Below, piece after piece: positions 1-5,475 of a DNA stretch of 5,475 bases. How positions within the stretch are numbered: position 1 is the stretch's first letter; each line of letters starts with the position of its first letter. The notes under the pieces are model-generated. The model was given only the letters and a program-made list of their open reading frames with translations, was not told where the DNA came from and searched no databases. The DNA is from Alphaproteobacteria bacterium. GTDB taxonomy: Bacteria > Pseudomonadota > Alphaproteobacteria > Micropepsales > Micropepsaceae. A program made the translations under genes and the position numbers. The stretch is from positions 1 to 5,475 of the forward strand of contig JAFKFF010000149.1 of NCBI GenBank assembly GCA_017307315.1, in the 5' to 3' direction.

Positions 1-848
1 GTGGGATAGAGCATCATGCCCGGATCGAGCGGGCGCACCACCTTGGCCTTGTCGGAGGCGGTGGCATACATGCGGCCGGCGCGGGACATGCTGACGGATT
101 GCATCGGCGCGTCGGCAGCGGCCTGGGCCGACAGGCCGCCCATGTCGCTCACCAGCTTTGTATAGGCGTCGATATAGGCCAGCACCACGACCTGGCCGAT
201 GGCGGTATTCTGGTAATTGGAGATGCCGGCGCCGCCGAAGCCACCCCAGCCGCCCCAGCCACCGCCGAAGCCGAGGCCGAGATCGGTCTTGGAACCGTGG
301 CCTTCCGCCATTGCCTGTTGCTCGGAGGTCCGCACATTGGTGACCGTCAGGACCACATCGGCGGTCTTGGAGGAGATGTTGATGTTGGAGACCAGCGCGC
401 CGACGCCGCCGCCGATGAAGCCGCCCAGGATGCCGCCGATATTGGTGCCGCTGGCATTGCCGTTCTTGGTCACGATATCGGGCACCAGGATATAATCAGC
501 GGCGCGGACCTGGCCCATGCCGATATTGGAGCCCTGCTGCAGGGCGCCGCCGCTGGCCAGCGCACGCTCCTGCTGCGCCAGCTCGAATCCTTTGCCGCGG
601 TCGACCAGGGTGAAGCAGCCGGATTTCATCACAAAGACCTTGAGAAGGGCTTCCGGCGATTCCAGGCCCAGCCCGTCCCACCAGCGGTTTTGCGGTTCGC
701 GCACCGCCAGCGTGCCGATCTTATGGGTGCAGTTGGGAATCTCCGCCTGCTTCTCGGCGGTTTTCTCGCCGATCGACGCCGCTTCCGCGGGAATCACGAA
801 ACTTGCAGCAAGTGCCGCGCCGATGGCGGCGGACATACCGAAGCGCAT
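1..848 (-). CDS. CsgG/HfaB-family secreted protein, partial (C-terminus beyond the left edge)
   Basis: I read 282 codons from an ATG at 848 with no stop before the window edge. The SD-like GAGG at 858-855 lies 6 nt upstream, which favours this ATG over an in-frame one at 860. Residues 1-24 form a signal peptide with an AEA-A cleavage motif and no lipobox cysteine, so a soluble periplasmic or outer-membrane protein is expected rather than a lipoprotein. Residues 43-235 follow the CsgG fold order: IGTLAV strand, LLKVFV and FTLVDR, GFELAQQER, AADYILVPDI, ADVVLTVTNVRTSE, and IGQVVVLAYIDA. CsgG is the outer-membrane secretion channel for curli, and HfaB has a related role in Caulobacter holdfast anchoring. 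Two glycine-rich stretches (132-156 and 191-208) fall where CsgG has its two membrane hairpins. Residues 256-282 (RAGRMYATAS, then VVRPLDPGMMLYP) resemble the start of a bacterial SH3 domain. Cysteines 40 and 78 could pair. The family call is good; a secretion role is not shown, since no curli or holdfast genes are visible. Confidence 0.8.
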   Translation of the reverse strand, partial: MRFGMSAAIGAALAASFVIPAEAASIGEKTAEKQAEIPNCTHKIGTLAVREPQNRWWDGLGLESPEALLKVFVMKSGCFTLVDRGKGFELAQQERALASGGALQQGSNIGMGQVRAADYILVPDIVTKNGNASGTNIGGILGGFIGGGVGALVSNINISSKTADVVLTVTNVRTSEQQAMAEGHGSKTDLGLGFGGGWGGWGGFGGAGISNYQNTAIGQVVVLAYIDAYTKLVSDMGGLSAQAAADAPMQSVSMSRAGRMYATASDKAKVVRPLDPGMMLYP

Positions 849-852
849 CACA

Positions 853-872
853 CACCTCATTTTCCGAAATGA
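853..872 (-). promoter_or_regulatory. Hairpin overlapping the Shine-Dalgarno of the csgG-like gene
   Basis: On the minus strand TCATTT (872-867) and AAATGA (862-857) form a perfect 6-bp stem around the loop CGGA. The 3' arm contains the first two bases of the Shine-Dalgarno-like GAGGTG at 858-853, and the start codon follows at 848. In mRNA this stem could limit ribosome access. The stem is AU-rich and therefore weak. The complementarity is seen; a regulatory role is inference. Confidence 0.35.
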
Positions 873-883
873 AACCCCAAGCC

Positions 884-898
884 GCGGAAAAAATCCGC
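884..898 (-). promoter_or_regulatory. Small hairpin near the predicted 5' end of the csgG-like mRNA
   Basis: GCGGA (898-894) and TCCGC (888-884) are perfectly complementary around a five-T loop on the minus strand. If the candidate promoter at 908-935 is right, this stem would sit within the first bases of the transcript. It has only five pairs and may be chance in GC-rich DNA. Confidence 0.25.
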
Positions 899-907
899 TC
901 GCGCCGT

Positions 908-935
908 ATGCTATCTTACTATGAAAAATCTGCAA
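908..935 (-). promoter_or_regulatory. Candidate promoter for the csgG-like gene
   Basis: In an AT-rich patch unlike its surroundings, the minus strand carries TTGCAG (935-930), a 16-nt spacer and TAGCAT (913-908). This matches the sigma-70 consensus at 3 of 6 and 4 of 6 positions. The start of transcription would fall near 901, giving a leader of about 50 nt. A second TTGCAG copy lies just upstream (950-945). The match is weak; a promoter somewhere in 900-965 is likely because the gene stands 217 nt from its upstream neighbour. Confidence 0.35.
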
Positions 936-954
936 TATCCTGCGCTGCAACATC

Positions 955-1065
955 ATCAAAAAAAGCTTGTTCAGGGCTTGCGCGGCTTTCGCTTGGGCTG
1001 CTCTGCGCACCTGCGAACAGACGCCGCAAGCGCCCTGCGACGGCACCGGCTCCAATGAAGGGCGG
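955..1065 (-). terminator. Possible weak intrinsic terminator after the corA-like gene
   Basis: Just downstream of the corA-like stop, the minus strand ends a GC-rich stretch with AAGC, a 9-nt gap, GCTT and a run of seven T (964-958). A larger imperfect stem can be drawn between GGGCGCTTGCGGC and GCCGCGCAAGCCC further upstream. No stem sits strongly and directly before the T run, so termination here is plausible but poorly supported. I see no small gene in this stretch. Confidence 0.22.
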
Positions 1066-2004
1066 CTACCACCAGCCGCGAAGCTTGAACCAAATGATCG
1101 GGATCACCGTGGACAGCAGAATCAGGAACAGGCCCCATTGATAGCCAAAGGCCCAGCTCAACTCGGGCATGTTGTGGAAATTCATCCCGTACATGCTGGC
1201 GACGAAGGTGGGCGGGATGCCCACGACCGAGGCGATGGTCAGAACCTTGAAAAGATCGTTCTGCTCGGTGTTGATGAAGCCCAAAGCGGCGTCGAGCAGG
1301 AATTGCAGCTTGTCGGTCAGATGGACTTCGTAATCGTTAAGGGACTGAACGTCGCTGCCGGCCATTTTCAAGCGGGCCTTGACGGTGTCGCCCAGCCAGC
1401 CATTGCCATGTTCGGCCACGAAGGGCACGGCGCGCTGCATCACCAGCAGCGTGTCGCGGATATAGGAGAGCCGTTCCCCCATGTCGCCGATCTCGACCAG
1501 CGTATCGCGCAGCATCCGGTTGGTGCGCTTGACGTTGGTCTGCCGGCGCGCCTGCATCTGTTTGTGGAAGATGCGGTTCGAAACCGCCAGCGCCTCGGCG
1601 CGCAACTCCTCCAGCCGGTCGGCGCCGTAATCGACCAGCGCCTCGACGATCACCATGAAGATGTCGGGCGCGCTGCGCGGCCGCCGCTCCACACGTTTGA
1701 TGATGGCGGGAAAAGTGTGCAGATGGGCGAAACGGACGGTGACCAGAAGATCCTTTGTCAGGATGAAGCCCAGGGGAGAGGTGACGCCGTCATCCCCATT
1801 CTTGGCGTGGGGCGTGACCGGCAAGGAGATGGTGAAGACCTCATCCTCATATTGCAGGCGGCTTGAAAACTCGATCTCTTCCAGTTCCGCGCGGGGCGGG
1901 ATATCGAGGCCATAATCGTCGCAGGCGCGCGCCAATTCCGCTTCGGTGGGCTCGCACAGATCCACCCAGACGGTCTTGCCATCGGATTTGTGTTCGGTCA
2001 GCAC
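1066..2004 (-). CDS. corA: CorA-family magnesium/divalent-cation transporter
   Basis: This complete gene encodes 312 residues from a GTG at 2004, ending in TAG at 1068-1066. CorA proteins are inner-membrane homopentameric channels that admit Mg2+ (some members Co2+, Ni2+ or Zn2+). The long N-terminal cytoplasmic part (1-250) has the family's alpha/beta domain and then a long helical stalk (about 120-250). TM1 is about 252-271 and ends in the signature YGMN (272-275; GMN is the selectivity filter). The periplasmic loop carries MPEL (279-282), TM2 is about 287-306, and the protein ends in a short basic, tryptophan-rich tail. I chose the GTG at 2004 because GGGGGA lies 8 nt upstream; a GTG at 2031 would add nine residues but has no visible ribosome site. 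The gene follows secA by 66 nt on the same strand and may be co-transcribed. Family membership is clear; the ion carried cannot be told, and ZntB-type Zn transporters share this fold. Confidence 0.9.
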   Translation of the reverse strand: MLTEHKSDGKTVWVDLCEPTEAELARACDDYGLDIPPRAELEEIEFSSRLQYEDEVFTISLPVTPHAKNGDDGVTSPLGFILTKDLLVTVRFAHLHTFPAIIKRVERRPRSAPDIFMVIVEALVDYGADRLEELRAEALAVSNRIFHKQMQARRQTNVKRTNRMLRDTLVEIGDMGERLSYIRDTLLVMQRAVPFVAEHGNGWLGDTVKARLKMAGSDVQSLNDYEVHLTDKLQFLLDAALGFINTEQNDLFKVLTIASVVGIPPTFVASMYGMNFHNMPELSWAFGYQWGLFLILLSTVIPIIWFKLRGWW

Positions 2005-2070
2005 GGCCGGTTTCCCCCGCGATCCGCACACATAACGCGCGAATCGGCGGTTAAGCGCAACTCCCGGCTT

Positions 2071-4782
2071 TCAGGTCAGCGCGCCGTGGCAATGCTTGTA
2101 CTTGCGGCCCGACCCGCAAGGACAGGGCGCGTTGCGCTGAACCTTCGACCAGGTCTCCGGATTGTTTGGATCGACGGGACCGCTGGGAACGGCGCGGAAC
2201 TGCGGCGGCTGCGCCATCTCGTCTTCCCCGGTCAGCGGGTCGATATGGCTTGCCTGCATCGGCGGCAGGGGTCTTTGCGCCATCTCCGGCGGCGGTTCCC
2301 CGGTCTGGATCTGCACATGCATCAACTGCTCGATGGTGTCGCTGCGCAGCTTGGCCAGCAAGGCTTCGAAGAGTTCGAACGCTTCGCTCTTATACTCATT
2401 GAGCGGATCGCGCTGGCCATAGCCGCGCAGGCCGACATATTGGCGCAAATGGTCGAGATTGACGATGTGCTCGCGCCAATTGGTGTCGAGGGTCTGCAGC
2501 AGGATGGCTTTCTCGACATAGCGCGTGACATCCAGGCCGAAATTGGCCGCGCGCTCGGCGGCGCGGGCATCGACCGCCTTCTGGATGCGCTCGCGCACCT
2601 CTTCGTCGGCAATGCCTTCTTCCTTGGTCCAATCGACGACGGGAAGGTCGAGGCCGAAGGTCTTGGCCACCTCGTCGTGCAGCCCGGGAGCGTCCCATTG
2701 CTCGGCATAAGCCTTTTCCGGAATGTGCCGAGCGACCAGGGCCTCGACCACGTCCTCGCGGAAATCGGCGATCTGGTCCGACACGTCCTCGGAATTCATG
2801 ATTTCCTTGCGCTGGTCGAAGATCACCTTGCGCTGATCGTTGAGGACGTCGTCGTATTTCAGGATGTTCTTGCGGATTTCGAAGTTGCGCGCTTCGACTT
2901 TCTGCTGCGCTTTCTCCAGAGCCTTGTTGACCCAGGGATGGGTGATGGCTTCGCCGGGCTCCAGGCCCAGGCGGGTGAGGATGGCATCCATCCGCTCCGA
3001 TCCGAAGATGCGCATCAGATCGTCCTGCAGAGACAGGAAGAATTTGGAAGCGCCGGGATCGCCCTGGCGGCCGGAGCGGCCGCGCAGCTGATTGTCGATG
3101 CGCCGGCTTTCGTGCCGTTCGGTGCCGATGACGTAGAGGCCGCCCGCGGCAAGAGCTTCCTGCTTTTTGGCGGCGACTTCCTCGCGGATCGCCTGAATGC
3201 GGGCTTCCCGCTCCGCCGGATCGGTCACGGCGGCCAGCTCGTGGCTGACGCGCATTTCGACATTGCCACCCAGCTGAATGTCGGTGCCGCGACCCGCCAT
3301 GTTGGTGGCGATGGTTACCGCGCCGGGTACGCCCGCCTGGGCGACGATGAAGGCTTCCTGCTCGTGATAGCGGGCATTGAGCACATTGTGCGGAATGCGA
3401 CGCTTCTTCATCAGCTCGGAAAGCTGCTCGGATTTCTCGATCGACGTGGTGCCGACCAGGATCGGCTGACCCTTGGCGCGGCAACTTTCCACCAGCTTGA
3501 CGATGGCGTCGTTCTTCTCGTCGGCGGTGCGGTAGACTTCGTCGTCGTGATCGATGCGCGCCACCGGAACATTGGTGGGAATGTCGCGGACGTCGAGCCG
3601 GTAGATGTCCATGAACTCCGCCGCCTCGGTCATGGCGGTGCCGGTCATGCCGGCCAGCTTGTCATAGAGGCGGAAGTAATTCTGGAAGGTGATGGAGGCG
3701 AGAGTGACATTCTCCGGCTGGACGGTCACCTGTTCCTTGGCTTCCAGCGCCTGGTGCAGGCCTTCGGAATAGCGCCGGCCCTCCATCATGCGGCCGGTGA
3801 ATTCGTCGATGATGACCACCTGGTCGTTCTTGACGATATAATCCTTGTCGCGCTGGAAGAGCTTGTGCGCCTTCAGGCCCTGATTGACGTGATGCAGCAC
3901 CGAGATGTTCTCGGTGTCGTAAAGATCGCCATGCTGAAGCAGGCCGGCATTGCGCAGGAGCTGCACCATGTGCTCCGCGCCGGTTTCGGTCAGCGTTACC
4001 TGCTTGGACTTTTCGTCCAGGTCGTAATCTTCCGGCGTCAGGTACCCCATGGTGGCGTCCACCGCCTTGTACATTTCCGTCAAATCCTGGGTGGGACCGG
4101 AAATGATCAAGGGCGTGCGGGCTTCGTCGATCAGGATGGAGTCCACTTCGTCGACGATTGCGTACGCATGACCGCGCTGGGTCATGGTGTTCAGCGCGTA
4201 TTTCATGTTGTCGCGCAGATAGTCGAAGCCGAACTCGTTGTTGGTACCGTAGGTGACGTCAGCCGCATAGGCTTCGCGGCGTTCCTCGTCGTTCAGGCCA
4301 TGGACGATGCAGCCCGTGGTAAGGCCCAGGAAACGGTAGATCTGCCCCATCCACCCGCTGTCGCGCTTGGCCAGGTAATCGTTGACCGTCACGACATGAA
4401 CGCCGTCGCCGGCAAGGGCGTTGAGATAGGTGGGAAGGGTGGCGACCAGGGTCTTGCCTTCGCCGGTCCGCATTTCCGAAATGTGACCCTGATGCAGGAC
4501 CATGCCGCCCACCAGCTGGACGTCGAAATGCCGCTGGCCGAGCGTGCGCTTGGCCGCCTCGCGGACCACCGCGAAGGCTTCCGGCAGAAGATCGTCCAGG
4601 GTTTCGCCCGCGGCGAGCCGCTCCCGGAAGGCCGGGGTCATAGCCCTCAATTCGTCGTCGTTCATCGCCTGGAAACGGGGTTCCAGGGCGTTGATCTTGG
4701 CCACGGTCGCCCATAAGGGCTTGATCTTGCGTTCGTTGGCGGAGCCAAAGAACTGTTTGGCGAGCGCGCTGATGCCCAGCAT
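2071..4782 (-). CDS. secA: Preprotein translocase ATPase SecA
   Basis: SecA is the motor ATPase that pushes unfolded preproteins through the SecYEG channel in the inner membrane. The protein has 903 residues, the normal length for the class. NBD1 has Walker A TGEGKT (106-111) and the DEVD box (211-214). The preprotein-binding domain spans about 221-370. NBD2 has TNMAGRGTD (493-501) and the arginine-finger motif [11 protein letters not shown] (565-575). The helical scaffold and two-helix finger follow, with LRGYGQRDP (785-793) at the finger tip. A proline-rich linker (about 828-878) leads to the zinc-binding SEC-C tail with C887, C889, C898 and H899, which in the family binds SecB and ribosomes. 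I chose the ATG at 4782 because AGAGGA (4793-4788) lies 5 nt upstream and MLG plus a FFGS-N-RK motif is the usual N-terminus; the frame stays open to 4854 but that extension is not typical. No frameshift or missing catalytic residue was seen. secA is divergent from argJ and has its own promoter at 4850-4878. Confidence 0.98.
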   Translation of the reverse strand: MLGISALAKQFFGSANERKIKPLWATVAKINALEPRFQAMNDDELRAMTPAFRERLAAGETLDDLLPEAFAVVREAAKRTLGQRHFDVQLVGGMVLHQGHISEMRTGEGKTLVATLPTYLNALAGDGVHVVTVNDYLAKRDSGWMGQIYRFLGLTTGCIVHGLNDEERREAYAADVTYGTNNEFGFDYLRDNMKYALNTMTQRGHAYAIVDEVDSILIDEARTPLIISGPTQDLTEMYKAVDATMGYLTPEDYDLDEKSKQVTLTETGAEHMVQLLRNAGLLQHGDLYDTENISVLHHVNQGLKAHKLFQRDKDYIVKNDQVVIIDEFTGRMMEGRRYSEGLHQALEAKEQVTVQPENVTLASITFQNYFRLYDKLAGMTGTAMTEAAEFMDIYRLDVRDIPTNVPVARIDHDDEVYRTADEKNDAIVKLVESCRAKGQPILVGTTSIEKSEQLSELMKKRRIPHNVLNARYHEQEAFIVAQAGVPGAVTIATNMAGRGTDIQLGGNVEMRVSHELAAVTDPAEREARIQAIREEVAAKKQEALAAGGLYVIGTERHESRRIDNQLRGRSGRQGDPGASKFFLSLQDDLMRIFGSERMDAILTRLGLEPGEAITHPWVNKALEKAQQKVEARNFEIRKNILKYDDVLNDQRKVIFDQRKEIMNSEDVSDQIADFREDVVEALVARHIPEKAYAEQWDAPGLHDEVAKTFGLDLPVVDWTKEEGIADEEVRERIQKAVDARAAERAANFGLDVTRYVEKAILLQTLDTNWREHIVNLDHLRQYVGLRGYGQRDPLNEYKSEAFELFEALLAKLRSDTIEQLMHVQIQTGEPPPEMAQRPLPPMQASHIDPLTGEDEMAQPPQFRAVPSGPVDPNNPETWSKVQRNAPCPCGSGRKYKHCHGALT

Positions 4783-4787
4783 GAAAA

Positions 4788-4793
4788 TCCTCT
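4788..4793 (-). promoter_or_regulatory. Ribosome-binding site that fixes the secA start
   Basis: The minus strand reads AGAGGA, five nucleotides before the ATG at 4782. It is the strongest Shine-Dalgarno match in the window and decides between this ATG and the upstream in-frame start at 4854. Confidence 0.8.
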
Positions 4794-4849
4794 GTCGGGC
4801 CGGCTTTAAGGGCGTAACCGCCATTTCCGCGAATAGCGGCCGCGCGGGA

Positions 4850-4878
4850 GACATAAGAACGGGCTATCCCATTGTCAA
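4850..4878 (-). promoter_or_regulatory. Predicted secA promoter
   Basis: The minus strand has a perfect -35 TTGACA (4878-4873), a 17-nt spacer and TATGTC (4855-4850), which matches the -10 consensus at three of six positions. Transcription would start near 4843 and leave a leader of about 60 nt before the secA ATG. The -35 and spacing are persuasive; the -10 is only fair. Confidence 0.55.
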
Positions 4879-4897
4879 ATTTGGCGTAAGGCCAAAT
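4879..4897. repeat. Perfect 7-bp inverted repeat between the secA and argJ promoters
   Basis: ATTTGGC (4879-4885) and GCCAAAT (4891-4897) are exact reverse complements around a 5-nt centre, GTAAG. The palindrome abuts the secA -35 and ends 6 bp before the argJ -35. It is flanked by two copies of TTGTCAAA (4872-4879 and 4904-4911) 32 bp apart. The position suits a dimeric repressor or activator acting on both genes. The symmetry is seen; the operator role is inference and no regulator is recognised. Confidence 0.4.
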
Positions 4898-4903
4898 CGG
4901 CCC

Positions 4904-4932
4904 TTGTCAAAGCGCCCGAATTCCACACTATC
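4904..4932 (+). promoter_or_regulatory. Candidate argJ promoter
   Basis: TTGTCA (4904-4909), a 17-nt spacer and ACTATC (4927-4932), or CACTAT with a 16-nt spacer, form a weak sigma-70-like promoter. The transcript would start near 4939, about 35 nt before the argJ ATG. The -35 matches five of six consensus bases and the -10 is poor. Confidence 0.4.
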
Positions 4933-4939
4933 GCGCGCC

Positions 4940-4955
4940 GCGGCCTGAAGGCCGC
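4940..4955 (+). promoter_or_regulatory. GC-rich hairpin in the argJ leader
   Basis: GCGGCC (4940-4945) and GGCCGC (4950-4955) form a perfect, all-GC 6-bp stem with a TGAA loop. It ends 6 nt before the GGGGGA ribosome site and would lie at the very 5' end of the transcript from the candidate promoter. It could stabilise the mRNA or affect initiation. The CATTTT that follows has too few T residues for a convincing terminator. Confidence 0.4.
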
Positions 4956-4972
4956 CATTTTGGGGGATCGGC

Positions 4973-5475
4973 ATGGCCAAGGGAAAAGGGGCGCCGGCGA
5001 AAGCCGCAAAGCCGCAGCCCAAGAAAATTTCACCGCTTGCGCCCAAGAAATTCCCCTTTTTGCCGCCGCTGGCTGGGGTCCGGCTGGCCACGGGCGCGGC
5101 GGGAATCAAATACCGCGACCGGACCGATGTGCTTTTGGCGATTCTGGCCCCCGGTACCGAGGCGGCGGGCGTCTTCACCCGGTCCAAGACGGCGTCGGCG
5201 CCGGTGGATTGGTGCCGCACGCAGCTGAAGCGCGGCCAGGCGCGCGCCCTGGTGGTGAACAGCGGCAACGCCAACGCGTTCACCGGCCAGGCCGGCATGG
5301 TGGGCGCCCGCGCGGTGGCGGAAGCGGCCGGAGCGGTCATCGGCTGCCAGGCTTCCGAGGTTCTCCTGGCCTCGACCGGAGTGATCGGCGAGCCCCTTCC
5401 GGCAGAACGGATTACAAAAATTTTGGGTCGCGTCGCGGAAGACGCTTCCGCCTCCGGTTGGCGCGCTGCCGCCGA
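4973..5475 (+). CDS. argJ: Glutamate N-acetyltransferase / ornithine acetyltransferase ArgJ, partial (C-terminus beyond the right edge)
   Basis: ArgJ transfers the acetyl group from N2-acetylornithine to glutamate, giving ornithine and N-acetylglutamate; this is the recycling step of cytoplasmic arginine biosynthesis. Bifunctional members can also use acetyl-CoA. The window holds 167 codons, somewhat over a third of a typical protein of about 400 residues. Family signatures are SPLAP near the N-terminus (20-24), [18 protein letters not shown] (30-47), [16 protein letters not shown] (65-80), [12 protein letters not shown] (94-105) and [13 protein letters not shown] (132-144). In the last of these, T135-G136 is the Thr-Gly pair that forms the oxyanion hole in known structures. 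The catalytic self-cleavage threonine lies beyond the edge, so activity and mono- versus bifunctionality cannot be judged. The start is ATG 4973 with GGGGGA (4962-4967) 5 nt upstream. The first 18 residues are a Lys/Ala/Pro-rich extension before the conserved core. The gene is divergent from secA. Confidence 0.95.
   Translation, partial: MAKGKGAPAKAAKPQPKKISPLAPKKFPFLPPLAGVRLATGAAGIKYRDRTDVLLAILAPGTEAAGVFTRSKTASAPVDWCRTQLKRGQARALVVNSGNANAFTGQAGMVGARAVAEAAGAVIGCQASEVLLASTGVIGEPLPAERITKILGRVAEDASASGWRAAA

Noticed and set aside
225..278. Repetitive GCC/CCA-rich DNA that looks like a small tandem repeat
   Set aside because: It is the coding sequence of the Gly/Trp-rich segment of the csgG-like protein; the units are irregular and are not an independent repeat element.
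99..872. A 257-codon plus-strand frame opposite the csgG-like gene
   Set aside because: The minus-strand translation has a signal peptide, a ribosome site and CsgG-family motifs; the plus-strand product is low-complexity and rich in Ala, Gly, Asp and His, typical of a shadow frame.
967..1866. A 299-codon plus-strand frame opposite the corA-like gene
   Set aside because: The opposite strand carries an unmistakable CorA with the GMN motif; this frame has no family features.
1990..4716. A 908-codon open frame on the plus strand opposite secA
   Set aside because: It is exactly antisense to a fully conserved secA. The translation has no recognisable motif, and long antisense frames are expected in GC-rich codon-biased genes.
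4950..4972. The argJ leader hairpin as an intrinsic terminator or attenuator
   Set aside because: Only four T residues follow, and they run straight into the ribosome site; there is no leader peptide or alternative stem.
4864..5340. A 158-codon minus-strand frame over argJ and the control region
   Set aside because: It covers conserved ArgJ coding sequence and the predicted promoters, and its Ala/Pro/Arg-rich product has no recognisable domain.

Overview
This window looks like ordinary chromosome from a high-GC (about 60-65% by eye) alphaproteobacterium. SecA has the alphaproteobacterial form: about 900 residues, with a proline-rich linker before a zinc-binding SEC-C tail. The order within the class is not decidable from here. 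No ribosomal RNA, tRNA, insertion sequence, phage gene or CRISPR array was seen.

Layout, left to right. (1) Minus strand, 1-848: the first 282 codons of a CsgG/HfaB-family secreted protein. Its C-terminus, probably an SH3-like domain, runs off the left edge. (2) 849-1065: an intergenic stretch with an AT-rich promoter region for that gene, two small hairpins in its leader and a weak candidate terminator. (3) Minus strand, 1066-2004 (alternative start at 2031): a complete CorA-family divalent-cation transporter. (4) Minus strand, 2071-4782: complete secA, 903 residues. (5) 4783-4972: a divergent control region with a strong -35 for secA, a weaker promoter for argJ, a perfect 7-bp inverted repeat between them and a GC hairpin near the argJ start. 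(6) Plus strand, 4973-5475: the first 167 codons of argJ, cut by the right edge.

The genes are mostly housekeeping functions and do not form one pathway. secA powers protein export across the inner membrane. The corA-like gene follows secA by 66 nt on the same strand with no clear terminator between them, so the two may share a transcript. The CsgG-like protein carries a signal peptide and would be an export client of SecA. argJ belongs to arginine biosynthesis and is transcribed away from secA.

I found no convincing undescribed multi-gene system. The points most worth a second look are the CsgG-like protein, which has no lipobox and has glycine-rich segments where CsgG has its pore-forming hairpins, the small hairpins at the starts of two predicted mRNAs, and the symmetrical secA/argJ control region. 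Long open frames opposite secA, corA and the csgG-like gene are judged to be shadows of the real genes.
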